DNA from: Malus domestica
Lineage: Eukaryota > Streptophyta > Magnoliopsida > Rosales > Rosaceae
Assembly (NCBI RefSeq): GCF_042453785.1
Contig: NC_091670.1
Coordinates: forward strand, 36,839,501-36,903,500
Direction: 5' to 3'
Length of the DNA stretch: 64,000 bases
Shown here: positions 46,150 to 58,375 of the stretch, in pieces
Layout of the letters: each line of letters begins with the position of its first letter
How positions within the stretch are numbered: position 1 is the first letter of the stretch
Made by a program: the position numbers and the translations under genes
Notes under the pieces: generated by a model
What the model saw: the letters and a program-made list of their open reading frames with translations, nothing else
Told to the model about the DNA's origin: nothing
Database searches by the model: none

Positions 46150-48461
46150 TCACAATTAGTGATGTAATAGCAGACTAAATATGAGTATTAGGGAGTGATT
46201 AGTTATTGTCAGCTGGCAATTTGTTTTAGTGGAAACTTATATATAAGCTCATGCTTTGGATGTAAAAGTTAGATGAGAATTCACACAAAAGAAATATAAA
46301 CAAAAACAATTCAAGAGCTCTGCTCTCTCTCTCTTCCTTCCCTCCCCATCTCTATCCTCTATGTTACTTGCAGGTTGATTAAGGGCCTAGAGATTTGGAT
46401 CTTATCACTTGCCCATCAGGTTTTTCTGCTGTTTTGGTTGCTAGTAAAGTTTGGAATGGTAAAGTAAAGCTGCTGAAGTTTTCTCTCATAATTTCATATA
46501 TTCATAGCAGATAGTGTCGAAAAGCAGTTCAAAAAGGTAAACGACAAAATTTCACCAATGGTCTTATATTCAGAAAGACTAATATTCAAAACTTTTGTAA
46601 ATTAATCAGGATCTTTATTTTTGGATTAAATGTGCAATGAACCTTTAACTTTATCCCGAGTTTAATTTTGGTATCTAAACTTTTATATTAGCCTAGAAAG
46701 TTTCAAAATAGGGGAATTCTCGGGAAAAATTTTCAAGATTTGCGTAGTATGTGAAAACAAGTTTTTACATACTGTTTTATTGTTGAATGTAAGCTGTTTT
46801 GCAGCCTTGAGGTTTCGAAGACAAGACCAGAAAAGGGTTTAAGTTTTACAACGGCTAGTTTTGTTTGAGTTCTAACGGCTAGTTTTTGGACGTGTAGTAT
46901 GTAGAATTCTAGTCACTTAGAACAAATGTAAGGCTAGGATAAGAACAAGTGAAGGGCTGAGGTTAACAGGTCCAGCTGTTGCCTCCGAGGTAGTGTACCT
47001 CTGCAATTCTTGCAGATAAGAATGTTTGTCCGACGATTATGTTTCTATGAATGAAATAACAGTGCAGCAGCAATGTTTTGCTCACTGAAATTCTAGCCAA
47101 AATTCCCTTGTTTTGTTTTTGTCTTGCATCACAACTTCTGTCTAAAAAATCTGAACTTTAACATTTATTTTTTCGTAGAAAGTTTCAGAAAGTGTTACGA
47201 GTATTTTAGCCATTAGATTTGATTTATACAACTGTTTAGATCTTTTATTTTCAATTTCATTCATTCATTTCCTTATCATTCAATACTACGTGGTACTGAA
47301 GAAATTTCCCTAGTGTTGGTCAAACTCAAAGTTAGGGTTAGGGTTAAGCAATCTGAGGCTCCAACTTGTATTTGCGCCGAACCCTGACTTTATATAAACG
47401 AATAGATATCTTATAAGTATACTTTTTTGTATTTGTGATTAGGTACATCTGTTATGTGGATCTGTTTATGCCAAAAGAAGAGGTAGAATACAAATTGCGG
47501 CGTTAATGGTGCTCAACTTCACATGTATGGGATGTGATTGGGAGATATGATTCCATTATTGGTCAAGAAGGCACGACTAGGGTACAGATATGGTAACATG
47601 CTTTTGGGTGGACTCTTTTTATTATTATTATTATTACTATTATTCATATTCTCCCTCTCTCTCGCTAAACCACAAAATACGTCAGTTATAATTAGGTATC
47701 AAATTCGTTATTCATGCGATTTAAAACTAACCCATATTACTTACAAGTAGAAAAAAGTACCACTAAGACTGTAATGTTAATTACATTTAATTATTCTCGA
47801 GTCCAAGATCTGCTTTTCTTTTGTACAATCTGTTTGGGTTCTGTTTATTTTTCTAGTTTTTAGTTTTTCTGCATGCAAATTAGCTAGAGAGAGGAAGGGA
47901 GCTGATTCTCGTTTATGCAGGTGCAAACAATAACAAAAGGAAAACTAATTAACTTGACTGCATGGGAAGTGGGAACTACTCCACCCATTTTTTGTGTGAT
48001 AAGAAGTCAAAGCATCCAATGGCCAAAGAAAATGTCAAACCGTCACCGATAATTCCGCATGATTTACAACCAAGAACCAACAATTCTCCCAACGCCAAAA
48101 CCAACGAATCGTATCGAATAATAATATTACAGACAGCTTTTGAGGAACGTCAAACAAACAGAAGAAGGAAGGTTTTGCTTTCCAACAGCTAGAGAGGAGA
48201 GAGAGAGTGCACAAGCAGTCTCTCTTTTTGGATCTCTCGAAATATTTTATGTTGTTAGTAAATTATTAGGGCATAATTTTAATCACAACAAACACTAAAC
48301 AACCTTTTGATTAATTAATTAATTACTTCTTCTGTTTGATCTTTGAATTATCCTCCACTGTATCATATAGATTCATACTTACATCTTGTATAGTCTGTAG
48401 CTTCATTCCGTTCCCCCTGAGGATCGAAGGATCGGTTTTTATCGTGTTTATCTGGTTGAAT
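46150..48461. other. Intergenic region between F-box remains and coiled-coil gene
   Basis: No coding sequence is recognised. There is a CT-rich patch near 46320-46350 and a palindromic CTTATATATAAG at about 46227. The last kilobase would hold the promoter of the gene at 48462. Short ORFs at 47538 and 47962 have no recognisable content. Confidence 0.5.
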
Positions 48462-49670
48462 ATGAACCCGATTCGAGCATTTTCATCTCCTGCAGAGTTG
48501 CCAGCTTCTTCCACAGCTTCTAAAGAACGCCCAGAAGATCATAGTTTTGATGGTAATCTATACATACATACACCTTATATGTATAATTATATGTATGTAT
48601 GTATATGCAGAAGATTGTTGCTGAAGAAATCTTAAATTTTCAATGCTTGTATTTTCTAATCATGAAAACTAAATCACTGCAAAATGACATGTATTGTGTG
48701 TTTTTCTAATTTCTGAATTAAGACAACAATTTTTCCTATCTCATTCTTTTGTGAAAAAATCACAATAAAACTTTTGCAAAAAGGATGCAATATGAACTGA
48801 TTTCTGCGTAATCTTTTTGTTCTTTGGTTAGGCATTGCCACCAATGTGAAGTTATTATTAAAGCTAATCCAAGAGCAAAATGAGGCCTGCACAAAAGACA
48901 ATGATGACAGGAAGATGCAAAGGGTGGCGGGAATGATGACGATAATTGATGATGTTAAAACCCGGATTCAGAAATCTCAAACCGTTAAGAGGAGAGCAGA
49001 GCTCCGGCGATGCAATACAGATCTTAGGCCAAATGTTCCAAGGGACAAAAGGCCTCCGGAGCCAGTAATTGATGAGAAAGAAAGGTTGAGAAGACAGCTT
49101 AGCGCAAGCTTGGCAGCGCGAAAGAGCCTAGAAATAATGTGTTCAGGCTTGGGAAAGGAGAACGAGATTATTGCATCGGAGCTTGCGAGAAAGGTTCATG
49201 AATTGACTGGGATGGAGGAACATATCAATGATCTTCGAGCGCAAAATGAGATGCTGTTGGCAAAAGTACAAGCTTGTGCAGCAGAGCACAAGGAGAAGAG
49301 GTGTGCCGGTGGTGGGGTAGAGATTCATGGGAATGCAGCACTCCAGGAGCGAAACAAGGCACTTTCGGAGCAACTTCTTAAGTCCCTTGATGGGTGTAGA
49401 TCCTTAAAGAGAAAGATCAAAGACGCACAAAAGGAAAACAATGGGATGCACTCGACCATGGAGGAGATGGGGGTGGAAGTTCAAGAAGGCCTAGAACGAA
49501 TACGCGCACTCAAGCAAAAGATTGCCACAAGCAATGAGCAAGCAGCAGATATTGAAGAGGAGATCTCAGCATTGGAGCATCTGTTTGAGAGCTTCAGTAT
49601 GAAGATTTCGAAGCATGGGTCGAAGAAAGGTGAAAGTGCAAAACACAACACTGAGATCGACACTACTTAA
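48462..49670 (+). CDS. Coiled-coil protein of unknown function
   Basis: Two coding exons, 48462-48552 and 48832-49670, join at GATG|GTAATC and TTAG|GCATTG with correct phase, giving 309 residues. The first exon encodes MNPIRAFSSPAELPASSTAS, a Ser/Pro-rich head. The rest is charged and helical: LIQEQNEACTKDNDDRKMQR, then heptad-like stretches from about residue 110 (RRQLSASLAARKSLEIMCSG, LAKVQACAAEHKEKR, LERIRALKQKIATSNEQAAD). No catalytic or membrane motif is seen. Such proteins often act as structural or scaffold partners, but that is inference. It converges with BRCA1 downstream. The start codon was chosen because it is the last upstream ATG in frame with the spliced product; the open frame extends further upstream. 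Confidence 0.75.
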
Positions 49671-50284
49671 TTCGCCTCCTGTTGCATGAGAACAAAGGGT
49701 GACTAGAAACCAGAAATGCCTGGTCTCTCTACTTTTGCAGTTTTGTCAGTCTGTCTTTCGGTTGCCAAGACACGAAAACAACTAAAATTCTTCGAGTTTA
49801 TATAATAAACGAGGAAGCAGTTCTAATGTGTCAGAAGTAGAAGTGATTTAGTGATGTTGCATATTTGTTGTTCATGTGCATTTGACTAGTTCAGGTTTCT
49901 AGGTTGCATCTACCATGGCCCGAAAGAGTTGTATAATTCTGAGTTTTCTTCTCGTTTCGTTGTTCATCCTGGATAACAATAGTTGATAATGAAGAGATGT
50001 ATATTTGAATCTGTGTGGAATCGCTTATTAATTTTAATTCTCGCATTCTTTTGTGAAGAAGAGTTTCGGTAACTAGTCAGCAGCTGCATCACACAATTTA
50101 ACTGCTCAGCACAGATTTGATTCAAGAAATTCCCAAAACTTGGAGTTGTACATTGAAAGGATTAAAAACCACAATTGATTGGAAGCAACGAAGAATTACA
50201 TAATCATTTATGTTTACGGTTTTGAAATAAGAAACTGGATCTGGAGAAGTTCTAAACATGTACACAACTTCTGCAGTATGTATA

Positions 50285-53200
50285 CTATTTGGAATCAGAG
50301 AGATTTTGTAACTTGCAGGCAGCAATGGAGTTCAATACCCATGAGTTGCTTGCTACCTTGGCTCCAGTGGAGGTGGCCAAAGCCTTCGCATCAGCCTGCC
50401 TAGTGTTGAAAATTGTACTCTTCTTGCTGCAATGACATTGGTCAGGTAGCTCGAGGCTGTAAATTATGAAGGTTTGACATTTGGGGGAACCGGCTGACAA
50501 GGCTTTCGGGCCCTCTGGAACAGGTTTTCTTTGCAAAATCGTTCCTCCAGCAGCTATTACAAGGTCTTGTAAATACCCCTTGTATGAAGGTATGAAGTCT
50601 CCCATGAAGTAAAACTTGAACCCCTCAAAAAGTTTTGGTTGCTGCATCCAAAAACAGTTTGTTAAAATTAAGTGTGTAACCTATTTATGTACTGAACAAG
50701 ATTAACAATGCATATGGTGAAGCCATGAAAATCTTAAGTTTTCGTGATGATAGTTAAACTTGAGGAAAAGCTAACCTTGTTCTGCAGCCTTAGTCTACCA
50801 AGTCGAGGACCATCCCTGATTCCATAAATGTCAACGTTGATTTCATAAGGCTCCTCATCAACTAGTTTCATTGCTTCTGTGCAAGCATTAATCCCTGCAC
50901 AAACAGACGGACAAACACATCTTTGATCCACTCTACGAACTGAAAGCGAGATCTTGCAAAACAATTATCAGTAATGTGAACATGTAAATCAATATCTCAT
51001 TTCAGCTTCTGTAGTCCATTACAATTGTAAAGTCCAAGTACTTGAGGGAGAACATTTAAAACAGAAACAGTAATACTCACACTCCACACTCAGAATCCAC
51101 TTCCCCTCCAAGATACCCATCAAAACTTTGAGGGTTCTTCTGCATGCTCCATTTTCATCTGTCGATGCAATAATATGTGTAACACTAGAATCCCAATTCT
51201 TCAAAACCGTAAGTCCAGATAATCTTTCAAATCCAGAGACAGATTCCTGCAGTTCAAACCAGCAAGGATTAGTGAAATAATTTAGAACATTTTGATTTTG
51301 AAAAGGGAAAAAAAAGTTAAAAAAAAAGGAACAAAGAAAGCACTCTAAGCAGCTCTTTTACCCTCTCTGCATTTGTGAGAGATGAACAACAAAGAATCAA
51401 TTTCTTGGACGATCCACAAAACTTCTGATCTGGGGGGATATTGCTGTCTTGTTTAGCAGCAACTTTAGGACGTTCAACATTAGGTTGTCTATATTGACAA
51501 AAAGAAAATATTAGGTTGTCTATAATAGAGAAAGAAAGAGGCACAAATGAGAATCTTAGAAAATCTGAGTTTGCATGAGGTAAACTTTAGATATTCGAGG
51601 ATAAGTTGTACGTACTTTCTAGGATTCTTCTTCCTCCTTGCTTGAGATCCAGGGCTTTCATTTGGCAAATTGGAGGAGGCATGAATGGGGCATAACATAA
51701 CAAAGTTATCCTGATTCAACACAATGGGAATTAGAATACAGCATGGATAATGAAAACATTAAATGGAAATAGCACTTCTTTTTGTTATACATACAGTATC
51801 CCAGCGACATTGAGGCATCAGCTTTGCACAGGTAACATGAAAGCTCCTACGACAACTCTTCTCACAGCACCCAAGAGCAGCTCCTTTGATTGCGCAGCAA
51901 GAACATTTAATTTTACGACTCCTAGTTAATTCAGCTTCAAGATTAATAGCAATATCATCTTCAAAATAGACATTAGGAGCCCTGCATATATTTTTGAGCA
52001 TTTATAAGATGTGAGTATCTACAGAAAAGTTTGTGTAAAAAAAATTGTTTCAGTCCTAAAATTTATTCGGTTAAACACAAGATTAATCATGTTTTTGGTT
52101 AATTTTGTAGAATATCGTTTTTTCCTTTGTACCATTCAGCACAGGTCCTGTGTACATGTATAACCTTGAGTCTTCCATCGTGATCCGCAGCAACAGGCTT
52201 GCCATTACAATAGTGGACTATCTCTCCAGAAGCCTGTAATTAGAATTTCAATGGTAACAAATGTCAGCTTTGAATTGTAAAGGTAAATTTTATGTGCAGA
52301 TAGGGTTTCTAAATTATGAGTCATCTAAAAGGATATAAAGGGAAGGGAGTGAGGAAGACCTCTGATTCTTCTGATGAAAGACAGAAAGCACACTGGATAT
52401 TACTAGGAACAGCTTCACATCTCTTCAAAACCACATTGTTTGTAAATGAAAGAAGCTTCTGCACTGGTGATTGATCAGTTATAACATTATGATTGTCCTT
52501 GCTCTTCTCAGCGGTTTCATTTCCATTTTCGTTAACATTCCCATGACCTTCTCCAATCTCAACAGAAGTATCATCCTTTGAGTTGCCATCAGAAGAAGCT
52601 TTCAGCTTTTTCTTACTTTTCAGTTCTCGATCACCTGACTTGGCTTTTCTAGCAAGTTTTCTGGATTTATTCCTGGATTCAGAGGCTTTCTGGTTATCAT
52701 CTGTGGGAAGATTTGTAGGAGACAACTCAGTAGGAGTATCCTTATTTGCTTGCTTCTGTATTTCTGATACATCCTCAAGCATTGTCTTTTTCATGGAGAC
52801 CATCTTTTGTTTTTTTGACCTTACTGGGCGGTCAATCTTGTTCTTGTCATTGACCTCCTTATAGATATTTCCAGCCTTCTTACTGGACAGTTCATCACTG
52901 CCAGCATTTTTTCCTATTGAAGTAGGTGATTCAGTTACCCTATTTTCATCACCATTAATTCGACTATCAGCTCTGGTAGAGAGGACATGAACATTTTCAG
53001 ATGTGGGCTTGGTTACAACAGATGAATGTCCCTTCTTACTCCTTTTGCAAGTCTTAGCTAAAGAACCACCGTTATTCTCACATGCTTGTTCTTCATAAAA
53101 TACCTCAGATCCCTTTGAAGTGACACTAATATTTGTTCCTGGATCTGTATGGCTTGTAGCACATTTTCTTTTCATGAGATTCCTTGTCTTCCTAACTCGC

Positions 53201-55526
53201 TTGTCAGATTCATTACTAACAACTTCATGACTAACATCTTTAGTTCCAGCAGTGGGAAGATCTGGCAGAAAATCCATATTTCCATTACTTTTTTTGTTTC
53301 TTTTAGACCTTGCACTTTTTACAGAAAGTTCATCTGATTTCTTGTTTTGTGAGACTTCTTTTGATTCCTTCTCTTGAACTCTATCGTGTTCATCGTCTGC
53401 AACCTGCATTTCAATTTCCTTAGATTTTTTGTGCAAATTTGGAGGACTAGACAATAATAGAATTTGTAGAAGGGAGAATTACATATGAGGTAAAAACGAG
53501 CTGATACCTGCATCTCAGGACTTGGGAAGAGTTCAGGAGAGCAAGCTCTTTGTGTCCATTCAAACATCTCACTATCAAATAGATCTGCAGCATTAGAAGA
53601 TGTGCTGTGCACTTCTCCCTACATGAGATTATCCACAATTAAGATAACTTTATGGCATCATCTAAATAAATTATATACATTTTTTTAATTGCCTGATGAG
53701 TGAAATGATATAAACTTGCATTCATTTCAAAGGTATGAAACAGGTTATACACTTACCGGTAGGGACCTAACAGAATTTTCATCATCAGAGTCTTTGATAT
53801 CACTGAATGTGGGAACATTTGGAGATGGAAGATCGCTAAGTTGATCACCGGAAGAATGCTGACTCAAATTTTCTACATCTTTGTCATTCAACCAAAAGAA
53901 AGGTGACAGAACCAGTTCTCCCTTCTCATTTAGAACAGGCTTCTCCTTTAGTGTTTTTGAACTCTGCTTCACTCGATCAGCCATTAAATCACCTTCTAAC
54001 TTTTCATGGCGGGTTGGGGTTTCTGAAAGAGGAGACTGTGGAACCTGGACCCTTTTCTTGTTTGGAAATGAAGGTTTAATTGAAATAGAACCAGAACTTT
54101 CCAGGTTGGCCTTAGTTTTCCTGGATCTTTTTCCTCTTAAGGTTTTCTGTTTCTGCGCTCTATCCTGAAAGCCGTGGCTAAAATCATCTTCAGCATGATG
54201 TTTTCCGTCTGTAATAAATAAAAGCAAATCAAATGGAAACAAAAAAAGTGCACAAGTCAAACTATAGTATATGTAAAACCAAAAAGCTAAAAACCACCTA
54301 GAAGTGTATCTTAACATGATTGATGTGCTATATACTGAAGATTGAGAAACTTCAGGTATGATAGGATATAATCAAATTGTGCAAATGATGTCAATATCTT
54401 GTACTCTACTGACAAAAGTAAAATAATTCCAGACAGATGCATCCACAATGTATCGACTCAACTCAACAGTAATGTTGTCAGAAAATAAAAGTTAGAACAT
54501 TTGAACACATTTTAGGAATTAACAATTGCACTATGAACAGCGGGAACAAAACTGAAATCCCAGTAAATAAAATGCTGGTATTGATACTTTGATTACACTA
54601 AACCTGTATGCAAATTGCAAATAAAATTATTGCATAACTGTTGTTTTAAATAGTACTCATAGATTTTATACTGCAACGTAACATTCTCAAATGCATGTAC
54701 ATAAATAATACCTGATGATTTAGTTGGGGGTGCATTCTGAGTGACAAATATATTAATTCCCAAATCATCTTCCATGCTCTTGTAAATACTAACCAAATTA
54801 TCCATGTGAGGAGCCGGGCGAACCTCTAAAACAAAAATTAAAGGTAAGAATAATGGGTTTCACATCAAACAGTAGTACCTTCAAACTTTTTGGCACAAAA
54901 ATAAAAGCATCATGATTCATACCTCTACGCCGATATGGGACTTTACAAACAGGACAATTGGAACCCGATTTCATCGACTTCACAATGCAACAGCTGTAAA
55001 CAATAAGCAAACACTGGCAATACGTTCAAGCACATTGCAAGTATTAATACAGCCAAATAAAACCTAATATTTACATTCAGGTAGCAATGAAGGAGGAGGT
55101 TACTTGCAGAAGAGATGATTGCAATTGAGTGAAACCGCAGAACTCAGCAGACTCAAACTGCAAAACAGATGGGGAAAAATCGAACCCATTAGCGGAGTGA
55201 AGAGAAATATCAAATCTTTATACAGATTCTAGACAAAATCATGTAAAGGGTCAGTTTGGCTGCCGAGAAAATTACCATAGTTTAGAAATTACCGCATGGG
55301 ATTATTCAGATGGGTCCTTTGCATTTCACGTATAACAAGAACAAAAAGAAAGCGAAGGGCACAAAATTGGTTTTCTTTATCTAGGTTATTTTCCATAATT
55401 TTCCCATCAAACAAACAAATCTTAACACATATGATCGGAGTATATGGGTATAGAGCGAGAGAGATACCAAATGGGGCACTTGAGTTCTCTGCCGATCTTC
55501 TCGAGGTGGGCCGGAGGAGTCTCCAT
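50285..55526 (-). CDS. BRCA1: Plant BRCA1 homologue (RING, PHD-like, two BRCT)
   Basis: Fourteen coding exons: 55526-55468, 55157-55104, 54993-54923, 54825-54712, 54208-53757, 53618-53508, 53403-52360, 52233-52133, 51981-51795, 51710-51616, 51488-51362, 51246-51081, 50894-50776, 50641-50285. All phases agree, giving 1018 residues. RING (residues 17-58): KCPICLSLLSSAVSLNCNHL then CPVCKVPY. The conserved plant segment LSPFFWLNDKD is in exon 5 and EMFEWTQRACSPELFPSPE in exon 6. Exon 7 (348 codons) is Lys/Ser-rich. A PHD-like zinc region (IQCAFCLSSEESE, HVHRTCAEWAPNVYFED, CSCCAIKGAALGCCEKSC) spans exons 7-9. BRCT repeats lie in exons 11-12 (KLILCCSSLTN, THIIASTDENGACRRT, LEGKWILSVE) and 13-14. 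As the known family, it forms a ubiquitin ligase with BARD1 in homologous-recombination repair. The exon 7 acceptor was placed at GCAG|GTTGCAGAC to keep phase. Confidence 0.93.
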
Positions 55527-55859
55527 TTTCCTTTGCTGTTTGCTTTGATCAGAGAGATTGGTTGAACGCAGCGGCAGATCTAGAAGACGAAGCTTCGGCG
55601 TTTGAAATTAAGCCGCCAAAATCTCCCGAGCTTACGCGCTCGTCTTCGCACTTGTGGCGGGTTTTTCAAAATTTTCGACTTAAGGGCTTGTTTGGATTAA
55701 CGGATTCGAATGCACTATTTCCTCCCTTCTTCTTTTGTCTTTCCTTTTTCGTCTTTTTCGAATATCCATTAAATTGTACACCAGGGCTAAACTGGGAGAA
55801 ATTCTTAGATCCGGCATCCGGACCACCTTCCATCCTAAAGCTGAACAAGAAAAAAAATA

Positions 55860-56011
55860 GAGGTTTAATGAAAAGTTCGCGGTACTGTTTACTTTAACGA
55901 AAAATCACATTTTCACGCTAAAAAGTCAAATCTAGTATTATTTATTTTACCTTTTATTTTGTCATTATCGTTAAAACTTAAAATTTTCTCACTTTTTTCA
56001 TTAGTTTTTCT
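55860..56011. mobile_element. hAT-like MITE, second copy, upstream of BRCA1
   Basis: TTTAATGAAAAGTTCGCGG through TTTTTTCATTAGTTTTTCT matches the 34491-34645 element along its length, including ACTTTAACGAAAAA and TTGTCATTATCGTTAAAACT. It is flanked by A8T and A9T runs that could be an AAAAAAAT duplication. It lies about 330 bp upstream of the BRCA1 start codon and might touch its promoter. Confidence 0.8.
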
Positions 56012-56654
56012 AAAAAAAAATCCTACGCCCAGGCCCACCCTCTCTCTCGTCTCACATCACCCTCGTACCGTACACCGCACTCAAGACCCTCTCATAAATT
56101 GGACTTTATTTTTCTATTTCCGTTGCTAGAAAAAAAAAATAAGGAGAAAAAATAAAGTAATGATTTCAACGCACCTTTTTTATCATGTGCACTCCCTGTT
56201 ATTCTTGACCTTCAATTTTACTTTTATTGTTCAATCTAACGATCATGAAACTAGAAACGTGTGTTTGAGATGGGAAATGTGTGCAAAAAGCACTACTCAT
56301 AAAGCCTATACCATTTTCTTATACAAATTGTTGTATCATTATTTAATATAATTTTTTTTATTACAAACGAAATTTACACTGATCTAAACTAAAAAGAGAG
56401 GGTAGAGTTTAAACTTAAAACGTAGTGTGTTGAAGATGAAGACTCCAAGCACCACTTGCATAAACTTTTCTTTTTATAGGCATTGCCAAAACAAATTTCA
56501 TCAGATATAAATAGCTATATATGCAAAAGAAAAACCATATAGGAAGAATATTAACAATTTAGCATAAACTTCATCACCAAAGGCCATTTCATACACTTCA
56601 GAGCTTTTGATAAATGAAATATGTTTATGACAATTTTTCTTTCAAAAAAGATTA
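56012..56654. other. Intergenic, no gene seen
   Basis: AT-rich sequence between the MITE and the SINE-like element. The 63-codon ORF at 56160 has no recognisable content. Confidence 0.5.
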
Positions 56655-56747
56655 TTATTATTATTAATCAAGAGGAGGGGGAGTTTCGAACTCGCGATGC
56701 AGGACAAAAACACAACACCTTATCTACTAAGATATTGGACCACATGC
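56655..56747 (-). mobile_element. tRNA-derived SINE remnant
   Basis: On the minus strand GGTCCAATATCTTAGTAG, then ATAAGG, stands for box A. GAGTTCGAAACTC is a near-perfect box B about 40 bp on. A TTAATAATAATAATAATC tail ends it. The order box A, box B, simple-repeat tail is that of short plant SINEs. Confidence 0.65.
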
Positions 56748-56970
56748 AAAAATAATGTCACTAGAAAGCATCCATTGTTTTCCAGGACTGATCGTTTTCC
56801 TATGCACCACAGATTGGCAGCAAATGTCTGACAAAGTCCGGGCAAAAAGCGGCCAAACTTTGCATGTCAAATGCAAACCTTCAATGGCAGCTTCATCCCT
56901 TGCCGTGCGGCTCGTGCCACACCTCTTTATCGTTCCAGGTTGACAAATATGAAACAACTTGCTGCAGATG

Positions 56971-57657
56971 TTACCAGTAATATCTACAAGAACAAGAACC
57001 ATCTCTAAAATGGTGAAACCGACTACGATCCCTCACAACAATCTCCCGGTCATAAACCTTCGATACGAGTTTAATTGCCAGATGACAATCTGCGCAAACT
57101 CTCAAATTCTTCCAAATCCTAATCGGCATCCCTGGTGCAGTATTAAGGAGCATAAATGCAATTGCGATATTTTCACTATGATAGGACAAAGCATTTTCCT
57201 TTTCCTCCTCCTCTATGTCTGCAAGAACATTTGTTGTATGAGGCACATACCCTTCCAGTTTCAACAATCGTGTGATATCTGCTAGCATTGCGTATATCTC
57301 TTCACTTTGTGGATGAGATCTGTCACCCATAGTGAACTCACAAATACAATTCCTCAGCTCAACAATACTGTACCCGGGAGTTTTCCTCACCCCTTCACTA
57401 AACATTGTCCTCCTCACCTTTTGAACATCTAACCAACGGCGTTCAGATGCGTAGAGATTGGATAGGAGCACATAATCCCCACTATGTCCGGGCTCTAACT
57501 CTCGAATGTGCGCTCTTGCAGTCTCTCCAAGGGCGAGCTGCCCGTGTATCGTGCACGCTCCTAATAAGGTCCTCCAAATAACAGCATTTGGCTGCACAGG
57601 CATATTCATAATGTATTCGTATGCTTCTTTTACTGAGCCTGCTTCTTTTGGGAGCAT
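56971..57657 (-). pseudogene. PPR-DYW protein, C-terminal 228 residues only
   Basis: The open frame starts in the last PPR/E region (SVKEAYEYIMNMPVQPN, VIWRTLLGACTIHG) and passes through E and E+ motifs (DYVLLSNLYASERRWLDVQK, GRS-like GYSIVELRNCICEF) into a full-length DYW deaminase-like domain. That domain has YHSENIAIAF (H-x-E), CADCHLAIKLVSK (zinc cysteines) and the end DGSCSCRYYW. The usual final tripeptide is DYW; here it is YYW. The family edits organelle RNA using upstream PPR repeats for target choice, and these are absent: no PPR repeat is readable between 57660 and 58100. It is probably a 5'-truncated copy, though the remaining frame has no stop. Confidence 0.85.
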
Positions 57658-58111
57658 CGGATCATGCTTGTGTGAGAAAAAAAGGGATTCCTATGGCTTC
57701 AAATAATAAGTAGAACCCAATTCCTAATAATTCTATTTAGTATGTGGAGAGATTTGTGGGAAAGCTTTCGGTGAAATGCCTGATTATGACAGTTCTCGTA
57801 CTGGATGAAAGTAGCTTGGTACTAAAATACAGGAAGTACCATACTTATATACTTCACTAAAAAAAATTTATGTAAGACGTTTCTTCACATTCTCACAATC
57901 GGTACCCTCGCCCGATGCATTATTTATGTCACTTGAAATAAACCTCACGTCCAAAGGGATCATTACTATACTTGTAATCACAAGTCATATAAGTGAAACA
58001 TTATATTCTCTCGGTCACACTCATAAAAAATTGCTTTGGGTTAAAACCATGGCTTCATGGAGATAACTGCATGTCCACAATACTAAGGCAAAGTAGAATA
58101 TCAAAGTGCTG

Positions 58112-58275
58112 CGACTAGGGGTGTGTTCAAAAAATCGAAAACAAAAAAAAAATCAGATCTAACACTGAACCAAAACCGAAAAATCAAAAACTAAAAAAAA
58201 ATTTGAACCGAAAAAGAAAAACCAAACCGAACCTTATTGGTTCGTTTCGATTTTGGAGGTTCGGAAACCAAATCA
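58112..58275. repeat. Decayed AACCGAA-rich element fragment
   Basis: Starts GACTAGGGGTGTGTTCAAAA and contains AACCAAAACCGAAAAATC and ACCAAACCGAACC. It resembles one end of the 829-bp element at 44398-45226, without a visible second end. Confidence 0.5.
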
Positions 58276-58375
58276 ACCCAAATTATTTTACACTTTATGA
58301 ATGTATGCCCATAATGTTTCTTTTGTGAAACTTTGTTGCCAAGTTTGGAACTAAACCTAGGGCTTTTTCAAGAAG

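Noticed and set aside
47338..47350. Telomere-like GTTAGGGTTAGGGTTA word
   Set aside because: Only about two and a half repeats; common in plant promoters (telo-box-like) and not distinctive alone.
53881..54168. Plus-strand ORF opposite BRCA1 exon 5
   Set aside because: It lies antisense to a conserved coding exon and has no recognisable content.
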